Positions 29,885 through 37,583 of a stretch of 37,583 nt of DNA are shown here, one piece after another. Where the stretch lies: assembly GCF_001308195.1 (NCBI RefSeq), contig NZ_JXDF01000030.1:1-37583 (forward strand), written 5' to 3'. Made by a program: the position numbers and the translations under genes. Origin of the DNA: Apilactobacillus kunkeei. Its GTDB lineage: Bacteria > Bacillota > Bacilli > Lactobacillales > Lactobacillaceae. Each line of letters begins with the position of its first letter. Positions within the stretch are counted from its first letter, which is position 1. A model generated the notes under the pieces. The model ran no database searches, was not told the DNA's origin, and was given only the letters and a program-made list of their open reading frames with translations.

Positions 29885-30751
29885 ATGCTAAAGGTTGCAA
29901 CCAACCCTAGTTTCATAGCCAGATATTTTCAAAGTTTTAATTGGGACGAGATCCTACATAATTTAACAAATATTGTAATCGATATCGTATTGATTTCAAT
30001 CTTTTTCTTAATCTTAAAGGGAATTGGTAAAAAAATCATTAACCATCTATTTAAGAACTACGCTAAAAGAGAACGTGGTATTCCTGAAAACAGATTGAAG
30101 ACTCTACACTCATTATCAGTTAACTCATACATGTACATCCTAGTATTCTTCTGGATTTACTCTGTGCTAACTTTTATCGGTGTACCAATCGGAACACTAC
30201 TTGCTGGTGCTGGTCTATTCTCAGTTGCCATTGGTTTAGGGGCCCAAGGATTAGCCAGTGATATCATCAATGGGTTCTTCATTCTATTTGAAAAACAAAT
30301 TAGCATTGGAGACTACGTTACCATTGGTGATGTGACCGGTACAGTATCTGAAATCGGTCTTAGAACCACTAAGATTAGAAGTAACAACGATGCTTTAAAC
30401 TTCATCCCTAACAGATATATTACTAACATCTGTAACATGTCTAAGGAACGCATGAAGGCAGATATCGACATCCGCGTTAACCCAGATACCCCTATCACTG
30501 AAGTTATTAACATTATGAAAGACATTAATGCTAAGAACATTCCAAGCACCGAAGGAATCATTGGTGATCCAGATATCCTAGGTACTGTTGATATGGGTGA
30601 TGGAACCATTGCCGTTAAGGAATTCATCCCAACTACGGATGAAGCAAGATTTGATGTTCAATTCAAATTCTTACAACTATACCTTGAAGCCATTACCGCA
30701 GCTGGTATTAAGTTACCAAACAACAAGGTAATCGCCGATATTTCAAAATAA
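29885..30751 (+). CDS. MscS-family mechanosensitive channel, copy 1
   Basis: The protein has 288 residues; ATG 29885 follows AAGGAG by 9 nt. There are three transmembrane helices (about 27-50, 74-95 and 97-125). The third is the pore-lining Gly/Ala-rich segment with LLAGAGLFSVAIGLGAQGLASDIINGFFILFE, followed by the beta domain (SIGDYVTIGDVTGTVSEIGLRTTKIR) and a mixed C-terminal domain. Channels of this type release solutes on hypo-osmotic shock. A hairpin terminator separates it from a close paralog. Confidence 0.93.
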   Translation: MLKVATNPSFIARYFQSFNWDEILHNLTNIVIDIVLISIFFLILKGIGKKIINHLFKNYAKRERGIPENRLKTLHSLSVNSYMYILVFFWIYSVLTFIGVPIGTLLAGAGLFSVAIGLGAQGLASDIINGFFILFEKQISIGDYVTIGDVTGTVSEIGLRTTKIRSNNDALNFIPNRYITNICNMSKERMKADIDIRVNPDTPITEVINIMKDINAKNIPSTEGIIGDPDILGTVDMGDGTIAVKEFIPTTDEARFDVQFKFLQLYLEAITAAGIKLPNNKVIADISK

Positions 30752-30756
30752 AGTTT

Positions 30757-30781
30757 CAACGCCCGTTTCGGGGCGTTTTTT
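30757..30781 (+). terminator. Intrinsic terminator between the MscS genes
   Basis: AACGCCC and GGGCGTT form a 7-bp GC-rich stem with loop GTTTCG, followed by TTTTT. The gap to the next gene is too short for an obvious promoter, so partial read-through is likely. Confidence 0.8.
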
Positions 30782-30816
30782 ACTATCATATATAAATACG
30801 AAAGGAAGTCATTATT

Positions 30817-31689
30817 ATGTTTAGTTTAGCTGCAAAAAATCCAAGTATTCTAAAGCAATATGTAGATAGTTTTAAATGGAGCGACATGCTTCATAATCTA
30901 ACTTTTGCCGTTATTGATATTCTTTTAATTTCTATTTTCTTCCTTATTATTAAGGTTATCGGTCAAATCATCATCAATCATCTATTTGGTCGATACCTAC
31001 AAAAGCAAAAGAAGATTAGTCCCAAACGTGAAGGTACTTTGAAATCAATTTCATCCAACACATACAATTACATCTTAATCTTCTTCTGGTTATACTCAAT
31101 TCTAAGTATCATCGGTATTCCCGTTGGTTCACTTCTAGCCGGTGCTGGTCTTGTAACCGTTGCCTTAGGTTTGGGTGCTCAAGGACTAGCAAACGACATC
31201 ATCACTGGTTTCTTCATTTTATTTGAACACCAAATTGATGTCGGTGACTTCGTCGTATTAGACACCATTACAGGTACCGTATCCGAAATCGGCCTTCGTT
31301 CAACTCAAATTCGTGGTGTCGATGACTCACTTAACTTCGTCCCTAACAGATACATCACTAACATCTGTAACATGTCCAAGGATCGCCTAAAGGCTGAAAT
31401 TAACATTCGTGTTAACCCTGACAGTCCAATCCAACAAATCATCGATATCGTTAAGGACGTCAACGCTAAGAACATTCCAAACACCCAAGGCATTATCGAC
31501 GAACCTCAACTATTAGGAACTGTCGATTTAGGTGATGGAACCATCGCCGTAAAGGAATGGATTCCATGTACCGATACCGAAAAGTTCAACGTTCAATTCA
31601 AGTTCCTACAATTATATCTTGAAGCAATTAAAGATGCTGGAATTATCCTTCCAAACAACAAACTAATCACACCAATTCCACAAAAATAG
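30817..31689 (+). CDS. MscS-family mechanosensitive channel, copy 2
   Basis: The protein has 290 residues; SD AAAGGAAG precedes ATG 30817. It has the same three-helix plus beta-domain layout as copy 1 and long identical stretches (for example SLLAGAGL, LGAQGLA, NRYITNICNMSK, IRVNPD), so the two arose by tandem duplication. The differences are concentrated at the N-terminal cytoplasmic or loop parts and the beta domain (DVGDFVVLDTITGT). Two channels with different gating thresholds would be a reasonable outcome; this is inference. Confidence 0.93.
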   Translation: MFSLAAKNPSILKQYVDSFKWSDMLHNLTFAVIDILLISIFFLIIKVIGQIIINHLFGRYLQKQKKISPKREGTLKSISSNTYNYILIFFWLYSILSIIGIPVGSLLAGAGLVTVALGLGAQGLANDIITGFFILFEHQIDVGDFVVLDTITGTVSEIGLRSTQIRGVDDSLNFVPNRYITNICNMSKDRLKAEINIRVNPDSPIQQIIDIVKDVNAKNIPNTQGIIDEPQLLGTVDLGDGTIAVKEWIPCTDTEKFNVQFKFLQLYLEAIKDAGIILPNNKLITPIPQK

Positions 31690-31694
31690 TCATT

Positions 31695-31738
31695 ATATAG
31701 GTATGTTTTTTAAATTTTTTATAAAACATACCTATTTT
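31695..31738 (+). terminator. Intrinsic terminator after the MscS pair
   Basis: ATAGGTATGTTTT (31697-31709) pairs perfectly with AAAACATACCTAT (31723-31735), followed by TTT. Confidence 0.75.
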
Positions 31739-31761
31739 AGATTAATTTGTGTACTAATTAT

Positions 31762-31789
31762 TTGTAACTAAATGTAAATAGTGTAAAAT
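31762..31789 (+). promoter_or_regulatory. Putative promoter of the amino-acid ABC operon
   Basis: TTGTAA (31762-31767) and TAAAAT (31784-31789) are 16 nt apart, 60 nt before the permease ATG. No T-box or CymR-type element was recognised. Confidence 0.45.
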
Positions 31790-31849
31790 GGTGATTGGAT
31801 TAAATTACGTATTTCCATAATTATAGTTAAAAAATAAAGGAGAAGAGAT

Positions 31850-32551
31850 ATGAGCGCATGGGATATCATTCGTGATGCGACTCCTCAATTGGTCTCGGCA
31901 TGTATTGCTTACACGATTCCAATTGCAATCGTATCATTTATCATCGGTTTAACTATCGCCGTTATTACTGCTTTAGTTAAAATCTCACATCGTGGTGGCC
32001 TATTCAATATTGTAAAAGCATTCTTTTACTTCTATGTATGGCTATTCAGAAGTACACCACTATTGGTTCAATTATTCATTGTATTCTTCGGTCTTCCATA
32101 CCTAAGAATCGCTGGAATTCTACCAGATGGGATCAGATTAACACCAGTTGTTGCTGGTATTATCACTTTCTCATTGAACACTGGTGCTTACGCTTCAGAA
32201 ACCATTCGTGGTGCCATCCTATCAATTCCAGATGGTCAATGGGAAGCTGCCTACTCATTAGGTATGACCAAACGCAAGGTACTATGGAGAATTATCTTGC
32301 CACAAGCTAGTCGTGTGTCACTACCACCTTTATCCAATGAGTTCATTGGTTTGGTTAAGGATACTTCACTAGCTGCTTCAATTACTATCGTTGAAATGTT
32401 TGAAGTCAGTCAACAAATTGCGGCTGAAAACTATCAACCATTAATTATGTACATTCTGGTAGCTGCAATCTATGCAGTAATCTGTAGTGTTCTTACAATC
32501 TTACAAAGTTACCTAGAAAAACGAGTTTCTCGTTATTCTGTAAGCAACTAG
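31850..32551 (+). CDS. Polar amino-acid (probably cystine) ABC transporter permease
   Basis: This 233-residue protein has the HisM/GlnP-type permease fold with about five helices. The EAA loop is seen as EAAYSLGMTKRKVLWRIILPQASRVSLPPLSNEFIGLVKDTSL, where it contacts the ATPase. YVWLFRSTPLLVQLFIVFFGLPYL is the typical first signature. SD AAAGGAG. It is the first gene of a three-gene operon (permease, ATPase, binding protein) with 14-bp gaps. It would form a homodimeric membrane channel, as in TcyB-type systems. Confidence 0.92.
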   Translation: MSAWDIIRDATPQLVSACIAYTIPIAIVSFIIGLTIAVITALVKISHRGGLFNIVKAFFYFYVWLFRSTPLLVQLFIVFFGLPYLRIAGILPDGIRLTPVVAGIITFSLNTGAYASETIRGAILSIPDGQWEAAYSLGMTKRKVLWRIILPQASRVSLPPLSNEFIGLVKDTSLAASITIVEMFEVSQQIAAENYQPLIMYILVAAIYAVICSVLTILQSYLEKRVSRYSVSN

Positions 32552-32565
32552 AAAGGAGTACGTTA

Positions 32566-33309
32566 ATGATTAATTTAAAAAACGTATCTAAAACATTTGG
32601 CAAACAACATGCATTAGATAATATCTCCCTTCAATTTCCTAAGAACAAGACCTCAGTGATTGTCGGACCTTCTGGTTCCGGTAAATCAACTCTACTTAGA
32701 TCTTTAAACCTTTTGGAAACACCAGAAGCTGGTGAATACGAATTCAATGATCAAAAGATTGATTTCTCAAAGAAGTTAAGTTCAAAAACCATTTTAAACA
32801 TTCGTAGAAAAACTAGTATGGTATTCCAAAGTTTTAACTTATTCCCTCACCTAACCGTTCTAAAGAACGTTATGGAAGGCCAAGTTCAAGTTCTAAACAA
32901 AAGTAAAGAAGAAGCCAAGGAAGTTGCCGAAAAACTTTTGGATAAGGTTGGAATGCTAGACAAAGCCGACTCATACCCAAGTCAACTATCAGGTGGACAA
33001 GCTCAACGTGTTGCGATTGCTAGATCATTAGCAATGCATCCCGAATACATCCTATTGGATGAACCAACCAGCGCCTTGGATCCTGAAATTGAACTAGAAG
33101 TTCTAAAAGTGTTATTAGATTTAGCCAAAGAAAAACAATCATTAGTTATTGTTACTCATAATCTTACTTTTGCTCAACGTGTTGCCGACAAGATTGTCTT
33201 CATTGAAGATGGTAAAGTTGGTTTCGATGGTGATACAAAAGACTTTTTTGAATCAGATGATCAAAGAATCAAAGATTTTCTTGCAGCAATGACCCTACAA
33301 AACATTTAA
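32566..33309 (+). CDS. Polar amino-acid ABC transporter ATP-binding protein
   Basis: This 247-residue GlnQ/TcyC-type ATPase has Walker A GPSGSGKST at 34-42, Q-loop MVFQSFNLFPHLT, signature LSGGQAQR at 141-148, Walker B YILLDEP and the H-loop VTHN. AAAGGAG lies within the 14-bp gap after the permease. The product energises import of the substrate delivered by the downstream lipoprotein. Confidence 0.94.
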   Translation: MINLKNVSKTFGKQHALDNISLQFPKNKTSVIVGPSGSGKSTLLRSLNLLETPEAGEYEFNDQKIDFSKKLSSKTILNIRRKTSMVFQSFNLFPHLTVLKNVMEGQVQVLNKSKEEAKEVAEKLLDKVGMLDKADSYPSQLSGGQAQRVAIARSLAMHPEYILLDEPTSALDPEIELEVLKVLLDLAKEKQSLVIVTHNLTFAQRVADKIVFIEDGKVGFDGDTKDFFESDDQRIKDFLAAMTLQNI

Positions 33310-33323
33310 GGAGATTCAATATC

Positions 33324-34136
33324 ATGAAATTTAACAAATTATTCAAGTCTCTAGCAGTTACTTTAGCCGTATTCGGTACTGGTGCTATCTTAGCCTCATG
33401 CGGTAACAGCTCAAGCTCAAAGAACTACAAGTCAGAAGTAACTAACAGTGGTAAGTTAACCATCGGTCTAGAAGGTACTTACGCACCTTACTCATACAGA
33501 AAAGATGGTAAGCTACAAGGTTTCGAAGTTGATTTAGCTAAGGATGTTGCTAAGAAGTTAGGTCTAAAAGCTAACTTTGTTGAAACTAAGTGGGACAGTT
33601 TAATTGCTGGTCTAGGTAGTAACAGATACGATGCTGTTATGAACAACATGACTGTTACTCCACAAAGAGAAAAGCTATACTCATTCTCTGACCCATACGC
33701 TTACTCATACTACACATTGATCACTAAGAGTGATAGCAAAATGATGAGCATCAAAGACATCAAGGGTATGAACATCGTTGACGGTGCTGGTACTGATAAC
33801 GCCGTTGTTGCTAAGAAGTTTGGTGCTAACGTATCATCAACTCCTGACAACTCAACTGGTTACCAATTAATTCAACAAGGTCGTGCTGATGGTACTGTTA
33901 ACTCAGTTCCTGCATGGAAGTACTTTGCAAAGCACAACTCAACTAAGGGTCTAAAAGAAATTGATGTTCCAACTAAGCTACAAGCTCCAGCTGAAACTTC
34001 AATTATGTTAAACAAGAACTCAAAAGCTCTAACTAAGAAGATTAACCAAGCACTAGCTGAACTACGTAAAGATGGTACTATGAAGAAACTTTCAATGAAG
34101 TACTTCGGTTCAGATATCACTACTAAGAACAACTAG
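33324..34136 (+). CDS. Amino-acid (cystine-like) substrate-binding lipoprotein
   Basis: This 270-residue SBP_bac_3 family protein has a signal peptide with lipobox ILASCG giving a lipidated Cys. GKLTIGLEGTYAPYSYRKDGKLQGFEVDLAKDVAKKLG, then ETKWDSLIAGLGSNRYDAVMNNMTVTPQREKLYSFSDPY, is the pattern of TcyA/FliY cystine-binding proteins. Ligand identity is not proved by sequence. TAAGGAG precedes the ATG 14 bp after the ATPase gene. Last gene of the importer operon, followed by a terminator. Confidence 0.9.
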   Translation: MKFNKLFKSLAVTLAVFGTGAILASCGNSSSSKNYKSEVTNSGKLTIGLEGTYAPYSYRKDGKLQGFEVDLAKDVAKKLGLKANFVETKWDSLIAGLGSNRYDAVMNNMTVTPQREKLYSFSDPYAYSYYTLITKSDSKMMSIKDIKGMNIVDGAGTDNAVVAKKFGANVSSTPDNSTGYQLIQQGRADGTVNSVPAWKYFAKHNSTKGLKEIDVPTKLQAPAETSIMLNKNSKALTKKINQALAELRKDGTMKKLSMKYFGSDITTKNN

Positions 34137-34150
34137 TCTTTATATATACG

Positions 34151-34181
34151 AAAAAAGCACTCAATAATTGGGTGCTTTTTT
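34151..34181 (+). terminator. Terminator of the amino-acid ABC operon
   Basis: AAAAAAGCACTCAA pairs with TTGGGTGCTTTTTT (one G-U pair), directly after the operon. Confidence 0.8.
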
Positions 34182-34198
34182 ATTTACTTAAAAGTATT

Positions 34199-34229
34199 AA
34201 AAAAGACCCCGCCAAGCGGAGTCTTTTTA
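34199..34229 (-). terminator. Terminator of the complete LPXTG protein gene
   Basis: On the minus strand, AAAAAGACTCCGC and GCGGGGTCTTTTT form a GC-rich stem with a short loop and a T-run, 3 bp after the stop codon. Confidence 0.85.
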
Positions 34230-34232
34230 TTA

Positions 34233-36803
34233 TTACTTGCGTTTTTTTCTTGATGCGAAGAATGCTAAACCTAATGCGATTGAAATCAATGCAGTACCAA
34301 CGGCAACAACGACATTTTCATGTGTTTGATCACCTGTTTGTGGTAAACGGTTTGCATCTTTATTTACAGGATTAGTAGTTCCTTTATGTTCGGCTGAAGG
34401 GTTAACAGCGTTATTCTTGTGGCTTTCTTCAGACTGTGTTGATGTTTCATTCTTATCAGTGTCTGGATTACCATTGTGGTTATCATGGCTTGATGAACCT
34501 GGTACAACTACATTATTTGAAGCGGAACTTCCAGCATTGCTACTTTGGGCTGAGCTTTCGGCACTATTGCTGTGCGCTGAGCTTTGTGCACTGCTGCTGT
34601 TCGCTGAACTTTCGGCACTGCTGCTTTGTACTGAACTTTGAGCACTGCTGCTTTGGGCTGAGCTTTGAGCATCACTACTTTGGGCTGAGCTTTGAGCACT
34701 GCTGCTTTGGGCTGAGCTTTGAGCATCACTGCTTTGGGCTGAGCTTTGAGCACTGCTGCTTTGGGCTGAGCTTTGTGCACTGCTGCTGTTCGCTGAACTT
34801 TCGGCACTGCTGATTTGTACTGAACTTTGAGCACTGCTGCTTTGGGCTGAGCTTTGAGCATCACTACTTTGGGCTGAGCTTTGAGCACTGCTGCTTTGGG
34901 CTGAGCTTTGAGCACTGCTGCTTTGAGATGAGCTTGATGCACTGCTACTTTGTGATGCTTCACTTGAGGATGCTGCAGAGCTATCTGTGGCACTTGAGCT
35001 TGAATTTGGTTGTTCAATTCGTTTCAAAAGAACATTTTTTTCAAAACTATCACCATTAGAATCTAAAGTACCAGATACAACTTTATCATTAGCATCTACC
35101 AATTCGTAACCTGACACTTCAGGTGTAGTAAATGAATAGTCTTTTTGTCCGCTAGTAACTGTCCAATCACCATTCCAGTTAGTTTTTCCATCTAAAGTAT
35201 TTGTAACACCCTCGTTAGTATATACTACTGAATTAGTTGCGGAATCTACACCAGAAATAGGTTGGTTAGTATCGGCATCAACATAGTTAACTTTTGCAGT
35301 TAATGTTATGTTCTTTTTAACATTTTCATACGGGTTGATAACTTCAACTTCTCTTTTTACAGGAGTATCTTGTCCGTCTACTTTGTATGAGATACTGTAC
35401 TTTGTTGGATTGTCTGCGTTATAAGCGATTTGTCCATTATTTGGTAGATTATCTCTATCATTTACAGTGACTTGGCTATTGTCAACTTGTGTAAAACCAT
35501 CTTTGGTGGCTTGATATGCACTCACCCCATTTAATAAATCATCGTCACTGATATTGTAATTGCCTTTGTCATCTGTGTATACAATCTTATCAGGAGCAAC
35601 TAACCATTTTTCATTAGTATTATTCTTACCTGGAACAATACTAATAGTTGATTGTTGCCCTTGACTAGAAATAATATTACTACTACCATCAGCATGATAG
35701 TGAATCCAACCATGAATATACATATTCTTAGTTAATTGTTGATATGTTACATAAGCAACAAAATCTAATGTATCTCCATTGTATGGTGAATTAGAAACGT
35801 CAGCAAAGTATTGGTTTAATCCACTATCGTAGGAAATATTAACACCTGGAGTATTAGTGATATCAACATATTTATCACCGTCAATAGCGTATACTCTTAA
35901 ACTACTTGGATCAATATGACTATCACTATCTCCGTCACCAATTATTAATGTGTCCGCTTTGAATGTACGATTGCTACCATTAAACTGTGTTACGGCAACA
36001 AAATAAGGTAATCCATTATCATTGGTTTTAATTGGTGCATATGATGCTGAAGCAGTACTAGCACCTTTTGATACTAAGTTTTCATTGGCGTCTGCTAAAC
36101 TATATCCATTTGGAGCATCTGGATAGGTAGGCAAACTGGAATCTTGCTTAACATTAAACGGATAGGCACCCATTTGAATTGGCTCACCATTGGGATTTAG
36201 GGTGTTATCCTTCGCTTTAATTTCAATTGTAGATTGGGAAATTGGACTGGTTTCTCCATTATAATTAAAAGAGGATGTAAACGGTAACTGCGTATCGGAA
36301 TTGTTATTTTTTGCTGTTAACGTTAAACTGGCATTTCTGCTTCCTGCATAAATATCTATATTGGTAGTAAGAACGATGCTATTATCGTCTGAACTAACAT
36401 CGAAAACATTCGTATTACCGTTTGTGGCAAAAGTTCTGTATCCAATTAAATCAGATAATTTCTTATCATCATTTAAATTAAACGTTAGTTTAATTTGGGT
36501 CCCCTTAGGTATGTAGTTTCCCCATTGATCATTATTAGTTAACGATACTTGATAGGTTGCTGATTGGTCGGGATAAATACTAATGTTTGATGAATTTGAT
36601 GTACTAGTGACGTTAGCTGATACATTAGAAGCAGGAGCAAATGAATTGATAGCTGCAGCATGTGCAACTACGCTGTTAGGTACAGTGTTAGTTTCAGTAG
36701 CAACATATCCTGCTCCTAAGAAGGTAACTGTAGTCATACCAATTACGACCCAGTTTTTCTTAACTTTGTGTAAGATTTTCTTTTCTTTAAACTGTTTATT
36801 CAT
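34233..36803 (-). CDS. LPXTG-anchored serine-rich repeat surface protein (complete)
   Basis: The protein has 856 residues, with AGGAGG 9 nt before the ATG. The long signal peptide has HKVKKNWVVIGMTTVTFLGAGYVATE, a degenerate KxYKxGKxW/YSIRK-type motif; cleavage is likely near VVAHA. Residues about 50-490 are an Asn/Thr/Asp-rich, beta-type region of unknown fold. Residues about 498-595 resemble a MucBP-like or related beta domain (VTLTAKVNYVDADTNQPISG...). A serine-rich repeat stalk lies at about 597-765, made of 9-residue AQSSAQSSS/D units. LPQTG at 820-824, a hydrophobic segment and RKKRK complete the sorting signal. It should be a sortase-linked adhesin with a flexible, possibly glycosylated stalk. 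No dedicated SecA2 or glycosyltransferase genes are nearby. Confidence 0.93.
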   Translation of the reverse strand: MNKQFKEKKILHKVKKNWVVIGMTTVTFLGAGYVATETNTVPNSVVAHAAAINSFAPASNVSANVTSTSNSSNISIYPDQSATYQVSLTNNDQWGNYIPKGTQIKLTFNLNDDKKLSDLIGYRTFATNGNTNVFDVSSDDNSIVLTTNIDIYAGSRNASLTLTAKNNNSDTQLPFTSSFNYNGETSPISQSTIEIKAKDNTLNPNGEPIQMGAYPFNVKQDSSLPTYPDAPNGYSLADANENLVSKGASTASASYAPIKTNDNGLPYFVAVTQFNGSNRTFKADTLIIGDGDSDSHIDPSSLRVYAIDGDKYVDITNTPGVNISYDSGLNQYFADVSNSPYNGDTLDFVAYVTYQQLTKNMYIHGWIHYHADGSSNIISSQGQQSTISIVPGKNNTNEKWLVAPDKIVYTDDKGNYNISDDDLLNGVSAYQATKDGFTQVDNSQVTVNDRDNLPNNGQIAYNADNPTKYSISYKVDGQDTPVKREVEVINPYENVKKNITLTAKVNYVDADTNQPISGVDSATNSVVYTNEGVTNTLDGKTNWNGDWTVTSGQKDYSFTTPEVSGYELVDANDKVVSGTLDSNGDSFEKNVLLKRIEQPNSSSSATDSSAASSSEASQSSSASSSSQSSSAQSSAQSSSAQSSAQSSDAQSSAQSSSAQSSVQISSAESSANSSSAQSSAQSSSAQSSAQSSDAQSSAQSSSAQSSAQSSDAQSSAQSSSAQSSVQSSSAESSANSSSAQSSAHSNSAESSAQSSNAGSSASNNVVVPGSSSHDNHNGNPDTDKNETSTQSEESHKNNAVNPSAEHKGTTNPVNKDANRLPQTGDQTHENVVVAVGTALISIALGLAFFASRKKRK
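34544..34924 (-). repeat. 27-bp tandem repeats in the Ser-rich stalk
   Basis: Repeats of 27 bp encode AQSSAQSSS or AQSSAQSSD, with local variants (for example ESSANSSSAQ). The outer limits are approximate because the edge copies are degenerate. Copy-number change by slippage is likely. Confidence 0.8.
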
Positions 36804-36876
36804 TATAAACCCCTCCTATAATCAATATCTGTTTATACTTTATTCTAAATTAATGATTATTAAATTTCAGTACGTG

Positions 36877-36907
36877 TTTTCTTAAATTTTCTTAAATTTT
36901 TCTTAAT
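36877..36907 (-). repeat. Three tandem 10/11-bp repeats upstream of the LPXTG gene
   Basis: TTTTCTTAAA occurs at 36877-36886 and 36887-36896, and TTTTTCTTAAT at 36897-36907. They lie 74-104 bp upstream of the start. Helical-phase spacing resembles direct-repeat sites of OmpR/PhoB-type response regulators or a phased A-tract, but no regulator is identified. Confidence 0.5.
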
Positions 36908-36985
36908 AATTATACTTTTTTAATTTAACATCTTAATTTATCAATACTTTTTAGAATTATTCATTATAGAAGAGATATTAGAGAA

Positions 36986-37019
36986 AATAAAAAAGACCCC
37001 GTTTAACGGAGTCTTTTTA
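36986..37019 (-). terminator. Terminator of the right-end LPXTG gene
   Basis: On the minus strand, AAAAAGACTCCG and CGGGGTCTTTTTT form the stem, 4 bp after the stop codon. It is nearly the same sequence as the terminator at 34199-34229. Confidence 0.85.
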
Positions 37020-37022
37020 CTA

Positions 37023-37583
37023 TTATTTACGTTTTCTTCTTGATGCGAAAAATACTAAACTTAGTGCCATTGCAATAAATGCCATACCAATAGCAATAAG
37101 GATGTTTTCATGGGTTTGATCACCTGTTTGAGGTAAACGGTTTTGCCCATTAGTTGAAGGTTGTCCGGCGTTGTTTCCATGAGTTGGAACTACTGGAGTA
37201 ACATGATGGTCATTATATGGGTTACCAACATTGTTACCATGTCCTGGATTAGCAGAACTTGATGCAGAGCTTTGGGCTGAACTTGCAGATGAGCTTTGAG
37301 CGCTGCTTTCAGGAGTTCCACCATTGTTTCCACCATTAGATACAGCAGAAATTTCGACACTACTGTTTGCAGATGGACTTGCGGCATTGCTGCTTTCGGC
37401 TGAGCTTTCTGCCTTACTGCTTACAGCTGAGCTTTCTGCCTTACTGCTTACAGCTGAGCTTTCTGCCTTGCTGCTTTCGGCGGAACTTTCCGCCTTACTG
37501 CTTACAGCTGAGCTTTCTGCCTTACTGCTTACAGCTGAGCTTTCTGCCTTACTGCTTACAGCTGAGCTTTCTGCCTTACTGCT
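37023..37583 (-). CDS. LPXTG-anchored serine-rich repeat surface protein (3' end only)
   Basis: The frame is open from the window's right edge to the TAA at 37023-37025, giving the last 186 residues. It begins with Ser-rich 9-residue units of the type SSKAESSAV. A Ser/Gly/Asn-rich spacer follows, then LPQTG (37122-37136), a hydrophobic segment and the tail SRRKRK. The sorting signal is close in sequence to that of the neighbouring complete protein (QTGDQTHEN shared). The two genes are tandem on the minus strand and may be duplicates that diverged in their exposed parts. The N-terminal domains lie beyond the window. Confidence 0.9.
   Translation of the reverse strand, partial: SSKAESSAVSSKAESSAVSSKAESSAVSSKAESSAESSKAESSAVSSKAESSAVSSKAESSAESSNAASPSANSSVEISAVSNGGNNGGTPESSAQSSSASSAQSSASSSANPGHGNNVGNPYNDHHVTPVVPTHGNNAGQPSTNGQNRLPQTGDQTHENILIAIGMAFIAMALSLVFFASRRKRK
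37390..37583 (-). repeat. 27-bp tandem repeats in the right-end surface protein gene
   Basis: Seven full 27-bp units (37390-37578) plus a partial unit are visible and continue past the window. Several copies are identical. Two carry TTTCGG for TTACAG, and one of these has further substitutions. Confidence 0.9.

Noticed and set aside
34508-35017. 169-residue antisense ORF and plus-strand ORFs (34417-34813) within the LPXTG gene
   Set aside because: They are shadows of the low-complexity serine repeats, with repetitive products and no ribosome site.

Overview
The window looks like a chromosomal segment of a low-GC Gram-positive lactic acid bacterium of the family Lactobacillaceae. The signs are AT-rich DNA with strong AGGAGG-type ribosome sites, LPQTG sortase-anchored serine-rich surface proteins, an Apf-type secreted protein, a GH25 lysozyme with a Lys/His tail, an HrtRBA-like haem exporter, an NADH peroxidase and a haem catalase. 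A fructophilic, insect- or plant-associated genus such as Apilactobacillus is my best guess, but that is inference. No phage, plasmid or IS genes are visible.

Layout. 1-531 is the 3' end of an LPXTG serine-rich repeat protein. 576-1223 is a small secreted protein that looks like only the N-terminal part of a GH70 glucansucrase core. 1345-1980 is a YczE/YitT-like membrane protein. 2004-3196 is an Xre regulator with two DUF3278-like membrane proteins. 3346-6852 is a very AT-rich gene for a predicted STAND-type NTPase, an Avs-like antiphage candidate. It lies directly behind rlmH (6873-7352), and a 12-bp direct repeat covers both stop codons. This is the best candidate in the window for an undescribed system. 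The 464-bp gap upstream of rlmH carries a cluster of DnaA boxes.

7817-10396 holds a DyP peroxidase and a catalase transcribed divergently, with a perfect PerR box on the peroxidase promoter. 10588-10959 is an Apf-like secreted protein. 10998-15815 is threonine biosynthesis: hom diverges from thrC-thrB-ACT regulator, followed by three tiny paralogous proteins. 15848-17293 encodes a GPP34/GOLPH3-like protein and a glycerophosphodiesterase. 17410-19236 encodes a membrane protein, an ArsR/SmtB sensor with an intact alpha-5 zinc site, and an orphan metal-binding lipoprotein. 19809-22170 is hrtRBA-like, with two palindromic operators. 22293-23654 is NADH peroxidase with a Rex-like site. The haem and peroxide genes (DyP, KatA, Hrt, Npr) make a coherent theme: haem is probably scavenged, used by DyP and KatA, and exported when in excess.

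24052-24798 is an SGNH hydrolase, followed by three tandem tRNA-Asn genes (25129-25449). Next come a GH25 lysozyme, a MacB-like ABC exporter convergent with a TetR regulator, a small membrane protein, two tandem MscS channels, and a polar amino-acid (probably cystine) importer operon. The right end (34233-37583) has one complete and one partial LPXTG serine-rich repeat protein on the minus strand, so repeat-rich adhesin genes occur at both ends of the window. Most genes end in clear intrinsic terminators. Several starts were moved inward from the longest ORF to match a Shine-Dalgarno site, and some use TTG or GTG.
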